Below are positions 35,755-48,900 of a DNA stretch of 64,000 nt, one piece after another (the first letter of the stretch is position 1; each line of letters starts with the position of its first letter). Made by a program: the position numbers and the translations under genes. The stretch comes from Centroberyx gerrardi (Eukaryota; Chordata; Actinopteri; Beryciformes; Berycidae): the NCBI RefSeq assembly GCF_048128805.1, contig NC_136010.1, positions 22,643,980 through 22,707,979 on the forward strand, given 5' to 3'. Under the pieces are notes generated by a model. It was given only the letters and a program-made list of their open reading frames with translations, was not told where the DNA came from and made no database searches.

Positions 35755-36967
35755 TTTAATGATGTACTCTATAAAGAACCATAAACTCATTTACAAAAGA
35801 CCTTTCAAAAGTCGAAGCTTTCAAAACCTATTAAATCTTTTTTTCAATTTTTTCACAGTTGCTTTTTGAAAACAGTAGCAGAAAATCACGTAGAGAAAAA
35901 AAATCATGTTGATCCTGGTTCATTCACTATAGCGTATTTATCAAGCATCACAGATTTACTGGAAAGTTGCCATTACTGCATCTATTTGCATAGCTAGATA
36001 TTATCTTCCAAGTACACATCATCTAAAAAGATAGGCCAATGTGAAAGGCATTTTACTGGACATAATTATCCATGACAGCCATAAACATTTTGTCATGCCA
36101 TAAACACACAGCAATAACAATGATGTTGGAATCTCGCTTGTAAATAATACATGTTGACATTTTCTCCTCTGCAAATTCAATTTAACTAGCAACCTGCACA
36201 ACTTGACCTTGGAAAAATACCATTTGCAAATGCTTTCTGTGGTTTTAAATGGGTGGGATTTGCCACACAGGTTAATACAATGAGTGCCAGAGTTTAGACA
36301 ATTGAACAAAACCATGTGAAAATCCAGTGAGTATACTTTTTCAGTGATTGACCACTTACATAACATTTGATTTACCCCGATGCAGTAAACTCCACCCATC
36401 TCGTAATCCAAGCAGGTTAGAACAAATACTAATGATTTGCAAATGCTATTTGACCCAGGTCTGACTGTCACTGCAATGACAATTCAGCAACATAATAACA
36501 GGGACACTCCAGAATTTCAACCAATTTATGACTCATTATTGCCTAAATTCTTACAAAAATAACTAAAATACAGCTGAAGTACCTTGACCTTATTTAGCTA
36601 AAGCCTTACAAATGTCTTGTGTAAAAATACATCCTTGCACACAAGATATCTGGCAGTGCTTTGGCTGCGGCGTACCATGCTTGTGGAGAATAGAGCACAT
36701 CTGTATAGAATAGTGGCCAGTCAGTAATGGTAAAATACACTGGATATGCCACAAACTTATTAAAAGATCATCCCCTTGTTATCATTTGATATGTTGAAAC
36801 GCATTACATTCAACCAACAATGAGGGTGTAACTACAAGTGGCCTGAATGTTCTAGCAATGAACGGGTGAATCAACAAGAATTTCTAACAGATTCCTTCAC
36901 TCTCCTCTCTCTGTCCCTCAAGGCAATAAGGCAATTTAAGTTATGCTGATGACATTCAAAATTAATC
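35755..36967 (-). other. Presumed 3'UTR of the zinc-finger gene
   Basis: There is about 1.2 kb of AT-rich sequence between the stop and an ATTAAA-type signal at 35755-35760 (minus strand). No classical AATAAA was found, so the end is uncertain. A 150-codon open frame inside it (36019-36471) shows no family resemblance. Confidence 0.4.
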
Positions 36968-38563
36968 TTAGTTTTTGTTGCCAAGTTGATTGTAGTTCTC
37001 GGAGATGCAGTCCTCCTCCACCCTGATTCGGAGGTGGTCCTGGCAGTGTTTCAGGAAAGTGTCCAGTGCTGAGAAACCCTGCTGGCAGGGCACACAGTGG
37101 TACAGCCTCTGTCTCTTCGACCCCGGCCCTTTGCTGGTGTCCATCTCCTGGGCGCACACACTGCACTGCCTCCTCCTCACAGAGGACTGGTGGAGCTCCA
37201 CGTGGTCCCTCAGCTCCGACTGGAGGGAGAACACCTCTGCACAGGATGGGCATGGGAACTCTCTATCCACCTCCTCCTCTACTTCAGGCACTTCCCTGCA
37301 ACTCCCTGGATCATCAAACTCCTCCTCTAATCTGGCCACCTTCTTGCTAGGCCTCCCTGGGCCAGCCCTAACAATCTTGTTATCTGTTAGGCTGGTTTTT
37401 AGTTTATTTGGTTTCTTGTCTGATAACTTGGAGTCTTTGGCGGTATTTTCCGGAGACGGGCTTTCTGTCTTTATGACGGTGAAGGTTGAGGCTGCATGCT
37501 GTTTGGAATGTGCCAAACGTGACAAATGATGGAGGAAGACTCTGCCACAGACCTGACACGGATACGTGTCCCTCTTCCTGTGTTTGGTGATGACCGGCCT
37601 CGGCTCTCTCCTAATGTTCTTCTCCCTGCTGTGTTTCTCTTTCCTGTGCAAGTACAGCTTGGCGGTGCTCCTGAAAACCATCTCGCAGGAGCGACAGCTT
37701 AACAGCTTCTGTTTGGATTTAGGCCTATCAATTGAATTTCCATTCACCTTAGAATTCCCTCCTTCCCTTCCACCAGTTCCTTCTCCTTTGGTTTTCTGTG
37801 CCCTTGGTGGTGTCAGCAGCTCCTCCGCATGGGTGGTCCGCTTGTGGCGTTGCAGTCCAGCCACTGTGCGGAAGATTCTGGAACAGAATGGGCACGGCAT
37901 GTCCCCTCTACTGCTGGGCCCCGGGGTGTCTGAGGAGTCTGAGAGGGTGGAGCCTGCCTCAGAAACAGGTGGAGAATCAGCTAGAGGGCTACTGGCATCG
38001 TCTACAGTCAGTGGGGAAGGTGGTTCACTACAACCAGCCTGCTGATGGTAGAGCAGGGCCTGTTTCTGGCTGAAGCCTCTCCCACAGGGGGCGCAGGCGT
38101 AGGGGCTACTGTCCAGGAGGTGGGGCTGGCGGTGAGGTGACTTGTCCTGGGGCCTGTCGGGATCCACGGCTCCAGTCTTACAGGCGGGACACGGAGCGCC
38201 GAGCCGCGGTTCTCCGTGACAAAGCTCGCAGGGGGAGGAATCACGAGCGCACTTGTGCAGCTGTAAGGAAGACAGAAGGGAGAACTCCTTCCCACAGGAG
38301 AGGCATTGGTGAGGCTTGGGCAATGCATGTTTTACCTCTTGGTGGCGCAACAGTTCTGTCGTGTCGGGGAAGCCCTTGCCACATTCTCGACAAACACACG
38401 AGGACGGGTGGGCTGAGTGCTGCCTCTGGCTCCGGCTGTCCTGCCTCTGTTCGGCCCGTGCCATCAATTTGGCGAGCCTGGACAAGGTGTCTGCTGCGGA
38501 ACGGGAGCGGCTGAAAGACTCATGCGCTCTTGTGGTGCTCCAACTGCAAGGGACTCCATCCAT
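36968..38563 (-). CDS. C2H2 zinc-finger protein, family member not identified
   Basis: A 531-residue protein encoded in one exon. About eight C2H2 or C2HC fingers are spread along it, not in a tandem array. They are at residues 58-79, 87-105 (C2HC), 157-178 (C2HC), 224-245, 290-311, 336-356, 438-458 and 490-510. Linkers are long, polar and not of the TGEKP type, and no KRAB, BTB or SCAN domain is present. Residues 402-408 (GRPSKK) look like an AT-hook core. VIKTESP near 363 fits a SUMO-acceptor site. This suggests a nuclear DNA-binding regulator that does not read one long contiguous motif. ATG at 38563 is followed by a second in-frame Met only later, and an acceptor lies about 25 bases upstream. 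I cannot name the orthologue. Confidence 0.9.
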   Translation of the reverse strand: MDGVPCSWSTTRAHESFSRSRSAADTLSRLAKLMARAEQRQDSRSQRQHSAHPSSCVCRECGKGFPDTTELLRHQEVKHALPKPHQCLSCGKEFSLLSSLQLHKCARDSSPCELCHGEPRLGAPCPACKTGAVDPDRPQDKSPHRQPHLLDSSPYACAPCGRGFSQKQALLYHQQAGCSEPPSPLTVDDASSPLADSPPVSEAGSTLSDSSDTPGPSSRGDMPCPFCSRIFRTVAGLQRHKRTTHAEELLTPPRAQKTKGEGTGGREGGNSKVNGNSIDRPKSKQKLLSCRSCEMVFRSTAKLYLHRKEKHSREKNIRREPRPVITKHRKRDTYPCQVCGRVFLHHLSRLAHSKQHAASTFTVIKTESPSPENTAKDSKLSDKKPNKLKTSLTDNKIVRAGPGRPSKKVARLEEEFDDPGSCREVPEVEEEVDREFPCPSCAEVFSLQSELRDHVELHQSSVRRRQCSVCAQEMDTSKGPGSKRQRLYHCVPCQQGFSALDTFLKHCQDHLRIRVEEDCISENYNQLGNKN

Positions 38564-38585
38564 CCTCCTTCACCAAGCTGCCCCC

Positions 38586-39130
38586 CTGCTGAGGTCGAGA
38601 GGAGAGAACTCACTATCCTGCCACTTCTCATGTCAGCAATTAGCTCAGACACCAAACATGCAAGAGACAACAGAGCCAGAGTTTAAAGTACTCAGCAGTT
38701 TTTTGTCCATGTGTCGTTAGATAGTCGTTTAACCTAAAGAGCACCAAGTTGCTAACTAACAGTTAGATGCAGTCAACTGCTAAGTTGAAAGAGGGAACTA
38801 GCAAGCTAATCTACCCATTAGCTTGCTCCTCCATCTTGTTACCGTTATCTAGAACTGAGAGTGGCCAAATTTCGTTTTAAAAATAGCACAGAAACTCGGC
38901 AAATGATTAACCAATGTCTAGCAATCCAGCTAGTGAGTAGCCAGAAGCATCCTGGTGGCGCTACAGCGCTGCTGGACGGCCAGAGGCTGGCTTCATGTTT
39001 GCTAACGTTAGCTTGCTGGAAGCTACGCCGACATGATAAATACTCCTTATGCAAAAACAACTTACCTTGGCACTCAAACAACGTCGACGCGACAGATATA
39101 TTTCCAGCAGGCTAAACTCAGAGGGCTTGG
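38586..39130 (-). other. Noncoding first exon, intron and promoter of the zinc-finger gene
   Basis: On the minus strand GTGCCAAG|GTAAGTTG at 39066/39065 is a strong donor. A TCGACCTCAG|CAG or CAGCAG|G acceptor lies at 38589-38586, about 23 bases before the ATG. A noncoding first exon at about 39066-39130 is therefore likely. CCATCTT at 38831 is a YY1-type core inside the intron. The stretch has several CpGs. Confidence 0.5.
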
Positions 39131-39464
39131 TTTGTCGCGGTAACTCTTGGTTTCATTATCGCAACCCACATTGGCATGGCTGCAAAAGTGAAACCGAAGT
39201 TTGTGTACTTGGTGGAGCTCTCAGTACCACTTCCGCCTACGTCATTTACCCTGTCTTCTTTTCAACACCAATCAGAACTCAGGAATGTGTTCAAAAACAA
39301 AAATTTGTTAAATCTTAATTCTTCCTCGCATCTGTCTGGCCATTGTGCTCAAAGCCTGACAGTTCATGTAATGAGAAACAGTGAAATTCATGATACTATC
39401 AGATCAGGATAATTATCTGGCTACTCACACTTTGATGCTTGAAGAATATTCACTTATTTTACTG

Positions 39465-39530
39465 TTGCACTTGTTGTGAGTTGCTCTGGATAAGAGTGTC
39501 TGCTAAAGGCCTAAATTGTAAATTGTATAT
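39465..39530 (+). repeat. SINE/LINE tail fragment
   Basis: TTGTGAGTTGCTCTGGATAA then GAGTGTCTGCTAAAGGCC resembles a 3' tail shared by several fish SINEs. Only the tail is present. Confidence 0.45.
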
Positions 39531-39626
39531 GAAAACAGATCTATCAAGTTGAATTGGAGTCTCTCTGATCTCAACCTAATCCTGCCCCCCAATACACTCA
39601 CACATCAAAATGAAGAATAACAATCG

Positions 39627-42600
39627 TTTAATATAAACAAAAAGTTAATATACAGCAGTTTACTGTAATAGGTCTTCCTTTAAGGCTGAAGCCAGCATTG
39701 ACTACTGAAGCATTCTAACAAGAACAGATTGTATTGGCCCAAGGGTTTGGCATGTGATTGTTGAGGGAAAAAAAAGAAAAAGCAAACAGCATGACTACTC
39801 AAATGAATAAACAACTTTACATTTTCTCAGCCTTCCTTTGTCATCATCATGTGTTAAAGACATGATGACATATGACCTTTACATGAAACAGCTTGAAGTG
39901 AACAATACAATCATGGCAGGCCTATGAGTGAAAATATTACAAACTAGTGACACAATCGTTCGCACAAATGAATAAAGAACCATAGAGCAAAATCTACTTT
40001 AAGGCTAAAAGGCATACTTGAACACTCAGAAAACATTTAAAAATGTTTCAGATGTGTACAAGAGGGTTGAAGAACACAAGAGATGGCAAGACAGAGAACA
40101 ATGTGAATGAAAAAAGAAAGCAAAAAAAAACTAACAAATAAATCTTGAATGGATAGACAGCATAGTGTTAGATTTTTTTTCAAAAAAGGAAAAGCAAATT
40201 CATTTATCTAAGCCAGCAAGGTACTGCAGTATCCTCAATAGCACTTAGTTACTTCATGGCAATATAAAGCTAACATTGTAGACTATAGCTGACTTAGAGA
40301 AACATTTCATTAGGACAAAACTCATAACCAGTTTCCTGAACATGAATTAAGCCTCATCCTATCCTAGAAAGATGTTTCCCCATTGATTTTTTTGTAGTCT
40401 ACAATGGCCAGAATATCAGCCGGACATCTAGTGCATTCTACAATTTGCTGAATCATAGTAAATTATACCAAATTTCACTACAATCTAACAAATTAAATTT
40501 GAAAACTTGCTCCAGAGTTGTTCAATGCCATTTTCAGATGTGCAGCAAACGATAAAAGCCAAAACGTCAATGCAAATCTAGCGGTGAGGAAATCAAACTA
40601 CTGTAGGCTAATGATTGTCATATCTTTCACACACACATTGTGCACAAATAATTATCACCGGTAATGAAGGTAGATGAAGTAGTAACACACACATATTCAC
40701 ATTCCATAAAAAAAAAAAAAAAAAACCTGCAGTCACAAATTAAACAATTTCCTGGATCACGTCACTGACTAGGTAAAGTCACAGGTACAAGAGCAACCCA
40801 AACTGAAACCCATATAATATATAATACAAGCATTAATGATAACAAAGCATTTGTCCGTGTTAAACTGTAAAAGACAAGAGTACATTACAAATGCTCAAAA
40901 CAAAGGCATCATCATATATTTTGAAATCCAGCTGCACTGTGTGTAAAGGACTGTCTCAAGTAAGGTGGTGAGACTACATGGCCTTCAGTACCAACAAGTG
41001 TCAACAAAGTCCCTCTTCCATTTTAAGAATTCACACAAATTATTAAGATTATGTCAAAACAGATCATGGCTGTTTTGAAGTTGAAAATCCTTGACTACTG
41101 GTTCTGTAAATACTGTTGTTACAGTAACAGCAACAGGTATCATATTAAATAATTTATATTGCATTGGGTCGCTTAAATTATTTCTAAACAACTAGAAATA
41201 TGAGTTAAGACTACTATTGTGAACATTGTTAAGTACAAAGTAGTTTGGTAAAGTGTCTGATAGTCTATCAACAACATTAGGGCGTAACAAGTCTCATCAG
41301 TTGTCACCAACGTCATTCTGGACCGATAATAGCAGTTTTCATACAGTACGTGTTGCAATCTTTAACTAAAATGGTATTTCCACCAGTCTAAAACCAAAAT
41401 TTAAACAAGATACATCTTAGATTAGTTAGTAGTCAGACACAACATGAACCTAGACCCAGTTCAATCGATAAATTATCTCTAGTGCAAACACAAGAGTGGG
41501 GAACTCCAATGTTACGTGAATTGGAAGGTCCCCGTTATTTCTCATCTATTCACATCGAGGCAGTGAGATTCACTTACCCATGTTCCCCTATGGAGATAAG
41601 ATCTGTACTAAAGAGCCTCAGTGTAGTGCTGATCCAGAGTCGCCAACTTATTCATAATGACCTGAAAGGCAAACTGATACTAGATCAGTTCTCCCACTTG
41701 ATAAAAATGAAGCCTGAAATGCACCGTGGCACCTTCTCCTGGTTTAGAGTGATCATAGTTGGTAGCAGCAGTGGAACTTAAAGGTTACATGATTTGTACC
41801 AAACACTGAGTAAAAGAGTGAAGTTACTGTACCGCTAAACCTGGGCTCATTTTAACAAAGTTTCTTAAGACCGAAGTCATAGAGTTTCTATGACTGAAGA
41901 GACACACGGGGACATTTGATGAAAACCACCCTGACCGAATATCAACTTATCAGCTTTTCCAAAATCGTAACCTTAAGCTCAAGTCAGCCCTTTGTCAGAA
42001 GCTTATCCACTCTTGATTTCTGAGAACTAATAAGAGAAGCCTTTTGGTTCTGGCCCAGTCCTGGGACACGTGATTAAACTGACTGATTGTGGTCCAAACT
42101 GCGGACCACGATTAGCTGATTGCCTCGAGGAGATTTGGTCATCTTGAACCAAAACAAAAGACTCCTCACAAAGTAGCTCTCTTGGATCTGAAGAAGGGGA
42201 AAACTTGAAGTGGGTATTATTCATAATGGCGCAGCAGTAGCAGACTAAACTGAAGTAGTAGGCTATGGTTTTAAAAGAGAAATCGACAAAATATAGTGGT
42301 TGCTCTACATCCAAGAACTTTTTTTTTTTGTAAAACAATCACTAAAACAAATCTGAAAAAAATATAATCTCTGGATACCATCTTTCACTAAAAGGATGAT
42401 CTCACAAACATTCATCATCCCTTTACATTATATTACATATGTTCTTCTGAATGTACATTTAACTTGTGAGACAATCAATGCTGCATGTCCTAGGAGAGTA
42501 TGAGTAAACCAAGAGCTCATATGTACGGCCACATACACTGTAACAGTCCGATGATACAGTACAGTACACAGACTGCAGAAATAGCCCCATATTCACTGGG

Positions 42601-42979
42601 CTCTATGGGTGCACCATAAACCCTAACCCAATTACATCCAGTGAATGTTCACTGGATTTAATTTTAACAGGCTAATTACTTGTTGAGTTATCCAGAAGCT
42701 CAGAGATAATATCCTGCAAGTCCCATGGAACTGAACCTGCCAAACACAGCAAGTTTTCAAGAGGGAAAACCTGACACAATTTAATTTACCTTTAGTATAT
42801 ATACTTTACATTATGTATCTTTGTACAGCTATGTCAGTCTCTTCCAGGTTACCTCAGAGACAATGTTTAGCTCTGTCTGGAGTGCCTCAGATGCTCTAGG
42901 TCCATTCAAACACAGTCCAGTTTGATTTAAAGGGAGAGCATCAAACTGCTGTGTTTGCCATAAGCTGGAAGCCACAGGC
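39627..42979 (-). other. tbc1d22b: Presumed long 3'UTR of tbc1d22b
   Basis: No gene was recognised between the tbc1d22b stop and an ATTAAA-type signal at 39627-39632. The 3.35 kb is AT-rich, contains an A-run at 40709-40726 and has no long conserved ORF. It may include unresolved DNA transposon remnants near 41990-42340. The true end could be closer to the stop. Confidence 0.4.
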
Positions 42980-45900
42980 CTATCTCTTGTAGTGGTTGGG
43001 TGCGTCTGCGAACATATATTTCAGTCTGTAGGCTTCAGCCAGGAGGAGACCCACTTCCTCATTGCCCCAGTGGATTGTGGGAAGGTTCTGCAGTAGCATC
43101 AGAAGGCCCTAGAAAGCAAGAGAAACAACACAATTTGGGCCTGGCAATAATATGCATAGTATAATATGTAATTCAGAAATGTAAGTAGACCAACAGTGTT
43201 ATTTTGTAAAATCTAGCTCTGTGACAAAGTGGGTTCAGTTTTGCACAGACGCTGATGTAGTGGAATTTATACAGTATAACCCGTCTTTTCGACAAATCAG
43301 TATTGCTGCTACTCATTGGTAGTGAAATCAATATTCAGTTGGTACTTTCTCATTGAGGGCAGGTTGAAGAGGGTTTGTCATTTTGTGTGTGGGACTAAAG
43401 CGTCATTGATACCTGAAAGTCGATCATGGAGAGGATTTCTTTGCGCCACTCTATGAGGAAAGCAGCACAGACGTACAGGTGGAAGTGGGAGAAGCCCTCT
43501 GCTTCAGCCTGTTGAAAACAGCAAAATTGTAGCCTATTACAACACAGCTGCAACTGTGCATACATACATAAAGAAGAAGAAACTCTATCCCAACGCTGAA
43601 CTCAGTCAACTGAGCAAATACAATGCACCATATCTGCAGCAATGTGAAAATATAAATCAATGTATAATATTTACTAACTAAGCTCAATTATATACACTTT
43701 GTAGACTCTTCAACTGGACGGCAAAAGTGACAAAGTGTAGTCTGCAGTATTGTTATTCAACCCTAATTTAACCAGGCAAGTTGACTAAGAAAACATCGCT
43801 ATTTACAGAAATGGCCCGGCTGAGTCGTTGCGGGTGGTGGGAGGGTAAAACACAGGATGGTCTCACACACTCACACCTGGGAGTGTGTGACTGGAGGGCA
43901 TAACTTATTCACTTCCCCTACCCAGATTTTCCTAGCTCAGCTTGGGATGTGAACCGGCAACCCTCCAGTGACAAGTCCCCCTCTCTAACCTTCAAGCTGC
44001 TGCCACCCAGAGGGTCGTGTCCGCACTACCAGCACAGCACCTCACTAAACTGCTGAGGTGGGTTTCTGTCTTCCCCTCTGATCAAAAAACTGCAGCCTCT
44101 CAGGATTTATAAATTGCAGGAGTCAATGTTGCAATTTCAATTGTTTTTTGATTAATTGTGCAGTCACGGTGATGTCGCGGTAACAACACTGATCTCTACC
44201 TGGTAGGTGTCCCAGAGTCGGATAGTGCAGCGAAGCGGTAGCTCCCTCATCAGCAGATTGTTCATCCACCGGAAAGCAAACTGCAGGTACTCCACTTCAT
44301 ACTTCTTGAAATGACCGTGGATGTCCTCTGAGAGACAGAGAGACAGACAGACAGACACACACACAGGTTAAAATGGTGTTTTTCCTGTTTACAGCTCTTA
44401 TCTGGAATCAGCCCTCTATTGCTCTCGACATGCATGCACACAAAGTAGTCAAACCCAGACTGAACAGGAAAGAGCAGCGGACATATCAGGCATCTAAAAC
44501 CTAATGTGACACACAACACACTTAATGCTACGGTGCCACATATATTTCATGATGAAGGTGACCCAAGGGATGATAACTGATAGGGGGCCACTTACCATCT
44601 ATTCTGCTGACCAGCTCCTCCAAAGCCTTCACTTTGTTCTGGATCCCAGGCTGAGCAAAGGTGTAGTTGTCCTGAAAGAACATTGAATTCAGGAAATCGA
44701 CACTTGCACATTATTTACAGTAACTGTTTGTCTGTTCATTTACATGCGTGTGCGTTCGGACCTGTATTCCATCCAGCAGCTTGCTCATACACCAGAAGCT
44801 GTCGGCCTCGATGTTTCTCTGGGTGTCCAGAGGCAGCGCTGCCACCTCAAAGTTCTCCACATCCTCTTCTGGAAGAACGAATAACATAGAACAAAATTAG
44901 TCTGACTCAGGGGGAAGAGCAAAATCTCCATTCGCTGTAGAGATGGCGGCCGGTCAAATCCGATTAGTTTTTTTCCTTAATTCGTTCACCAAGGCCTCAA
45001 CTTGGTCCTCACATCTCGAAAAATCGTCCCACATCCCACACTGGGTGCAGAGTAAATAAAACCCTAACAAATGTACAGCCAAGATGACCCCAAGTTTTCT
45101 GAATGCTGTCCTGTATTGAGATTGGTTGAACACTTACATAATACATATGAGCTCCTTGAGAATATTGCATCTGGCTACATAAAGCAGACCATCATCGATT
45201 AACCCAGGCAAAAGGCTGATGAGTCATTTTGCTCTAGTGTGAACATATCAGGTTTTGCAGCGCTCTATACAGTAATTTTCCAGCCGGTAACTTACGGACA
45301 AACTCAGAAAGGAAGACGACAAAGAAGGGCGTGACCAGGTCATTGATCCCCTGGACGTAACCGCTGGCTGGGTGACGGATCGCCCAGATAAACAGGATGC
45401 GCTCAAACACCTGAAGAAAGACAGTGAGAAGATGCCTGTTCATCCTGTATGGCAGGCTGGTCATGTATATTACAAGGCAAAAAGCATCTTAAAAGAGAAT
45501 ACTGCTGTTTTTGGCAACTGTACGGGTCCCATGCCTTTCTTAAGTTGGGTTAACAACTTATTGCAATGTGTGTCATGTGTTTCCATTATTGACATAACTA
45601 GCATGCAATATGCAGTGATTGAGCCCTATCACAGGCTTCCGGAGTATCTGGAAATAGATCTTAGGCATTTTGAAAACCCACAAAAATCACCACATTTGAG
45701 GAAGAGGCCATGCTCAGTGAAGTTCCCCTTTACTGCAAAGTTCCTCTATTGTGCTGTAATTTGAAGCATCAGTGGCAGGAAAATATGACAGTACAATACA
45801 ATATAATAGACAGTGCAACCTTTCAACTCAGTATAATTCATTCTGAACTTCTTAAAAAAGTGGCCGCTGAGTCATCGGGGCATCTTCATCAAATGTGGTG

Positions 45901-48900
45901 TTTTTCTTGGGCTCCTAAGGTGTCTAAGTTTATTCAAACTCTGGAGCATTTAGTGCTTTAGTTTAGTTTGGGCAGGTGAGAATAATGCCGAATGGTGGTG
46001 CGATTCGTTGGGAGTGAGAACGTACTTGTATCAACCACAGGAAACGACCCCAAAACGCAAGGTTTTATGGGTATAAGGAGACAGATGTTGACATCTGATA
46101 GCCAGCAAGTTACTCTTGCTTGGAAAGCCTAGCATAACAAAATGAGGCCAAACCACATTCTGTAGTCTATGTTCAGCTATTTCTTCACGTGTTCTTAACT
46201 GAGACTGTAAATTACGGTGTGAAGACAAGTCCATCATGCTTAGTACAGGGACTGGAATCAGATTTGTTTTGAACCCCCCTGCTGCCAAAATCTCTAACCT
46301 GGTGGGATGACAGATTACCAAAACTCTGTCCAATAAACAAGCTACTTGTGAGTCCATGTGACTTTTGTTGACAAGCCGTGGTTCACTTGTAATTGGGCAG
46401 TGTGAACCTAAATGAACCCTGTACAAAAATGCAACAAAGTAAGCTTTTCCACTATGGTTGAGACCAAAAAAAACCAAATGTGTGATTGCACCATAAGGTA
46501 ATGCCAAACAATGTTCTGTGGTACAAACTCTTTGTCAAGAATGGCATAGGACCCATATGGTATTGTCCTTTAAATGTGAAGCAGTCTTACGAAGTACATA
46601 AGAAAAACATAGCAAACCTTTGATGAACCATTAAGATATTTGAACTGTTTGTCATTTCAGTCTCACCTCTTGTACTGCGGGCTGCTGGAACAGGGGAATC
46701 AGAGGGTTGGTCCTTGGAATGTCAATGTGGATCTGACAAGAAGGAACACAAGTTATTCAGAATAATCAGAACAAATAACATTTGTGTTTGTGTGTTTTTG
46801 TTCTGAATTCAATACCCAAATCATCATGTGCTACTTTGTGACTGCTTTGATTATGCCTCACACCTATTTTTATAAGTATGTTACTTAAGGCTTATTTCAG
46901 TTTGTTAACTGAAGTATTACCTGTCTGTATGTGTCTTTATAGTGCTCGTCTGTTCTGGAGTGGTAATACTGCTCTATGAAGCCAAAGTACTCGTCTCTCT
47001 TCCTCTTTAGCACCAGCTCTCTGCGCTCCATATTGGCCGGCAGGTAGCCCTGTTAGGGACGGGGAGAGGGGGAGTGATAAGGGAAAATAAAGAAGAGAAG
47101 GTGCCAGTGAGGAGAAACCTTTTCTGATTACATGAACAGCTTCAGAGAGAGAACAGACGAGCCATTTGAGATAAGAGAGAATAGAGAAGATAAGGTGGCT
47201 CGTAAGGATAAGGCTTTTGTCATTATGGGAGCATTTTCCTGGAAATGGAGAACAAATGAAAGTGGCTAGTGTTTGAGGACTGACACAGGAAATGTAACTT
47301 GGACTATCTAAGGGGATTTGAGACACACAATGCCGCACACCCAGCCAAGATGCAGTGTAGAGCATGTGATGTTGCGAAACTTCATGGGACTTACAGAGAG
47401 AAGTCTCCATGTGATTGGCCGGACCTCTCTTGGTATGCCTGACCAGCTGTGCTTCCGGAGTTCCTCTGCAGAGCAACACACAACACGATATGAGACACAC
47501 AATATCAACACTATATTTTACACAGAGAGCACCATAGCAGAGATCAGCACACATGGAGGATAACTACAGAGACAGGGAACACCAGGACTAACAGCTCTAC
47601 ATGATAGACTGAGATCTCCATCAAACTGAACTACTTCAGCAGGGATCACGATTAATCTGTACTGCATTTGTGTTGCCGCAAACCAAGAACAGAGTTCTAC
47701 GCAAATACCTCATGGCTCAAATGCACTGAAATGAACCTGATTAGACATGGTTATCGATTGTTGAATTACAACATTAAGTTTTGTTGCAACTCTGATTCAA
47801 TGACAAAATACATGACTCTTCATGAAGTATTTGTGACAGCAACAAATAGGTCAAAACATTTGTTTAAGCTCCACATGCATTATCAACGCATAAGTAGAAT
47901 AAATCCTACACATGTAACACCTGCAGCGCAATGCAATGCATCTGCAACAGAATGATGCGGTGGTAACGGATCTTCTCATCTGAAATAAATGTGATAAAAG
48001 TGATCCCGGCCTTAACCTGGGACTAACGCTTTCTCCATGTGTACAGTATGAAACCAGCCCGCTGTGTTTCCTCCCACCTAGGTCAGTGTTGGGACTAGCC
48101 AGCAGCTGTTTGAATTTGTCCAGTCGGCTCTTCTCTCGCACCGTCATGGGCGGCGCCCCCGAGGCGTTCTGGTCCGAGATGCGGGCGACCAGCGGGATGA
48201 TGGGACGGACTGGGAGAGACTGCTGCTTCTGCAGTGAGGAGCGAACTGTGGAGGCCAGAAATGAAAAGTGAGAATATCTAATAATATAATAATAAAAATA
48301 ATAAACTTTATTTGTACTGCACTTTTAAAAACAGACTTTATAAAGTGCTTTAACAAAATTAAAACAAGGAAAAACAAGAAGTCACCACAAGATAAAAAAG
48401 ATAATAGAGGGTGAAATCAATATAAAAGTAAAAATAACGGGATAAAACACATCACATTAAAGCAAGTCTATAAAAATAGGTTTAAGGAAGTCATTTGAAA
48501 CATGATAATGATTAATGAATAATTCTGCTAGCCTGAGCTCCTCAGGCAGGTTGGTCCAGAGCCTAGAGGCCCTGATGGCAAAAGCCAGATCAACTTCAGT
48601 CTTAAGCCTGGACTTGTGAATGGCTACAGGGTCTGCCTGGGGATCTGAGGCCTCACACTGGCTCAGAGGGGTTAAAAGGTCTGCGATATAGCATTCTGTT
48701 AAAGAGCCGGAGTATGTTAATGTAGTATCCTGCTTACAGTAGCTAGAATAAGGTCATATCCTGCTTTTTTAACCTTTATTTATCCGGGGGATAGAGCAAT
48801 TACAGCAACACTGTGAGTGCGTAAGTTTTGTTTCCATGGTAATATTCAGAATATGCTGCTTCCTCATGTATACAGAGATATTCATGATTAGGACATTAAA

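Noticed and set aside
37005-38514. Several plus-strand open frames of 90-174 codons
   Set aside because: Antisense shadows of the single-exon zinc-finger gene.
46031-46507. 158-codon minus-strand frame in tbc1d22b intron 8
   Set aside because: No recognisable domain and no splice support; part of it looks like a DNA transposon edge.
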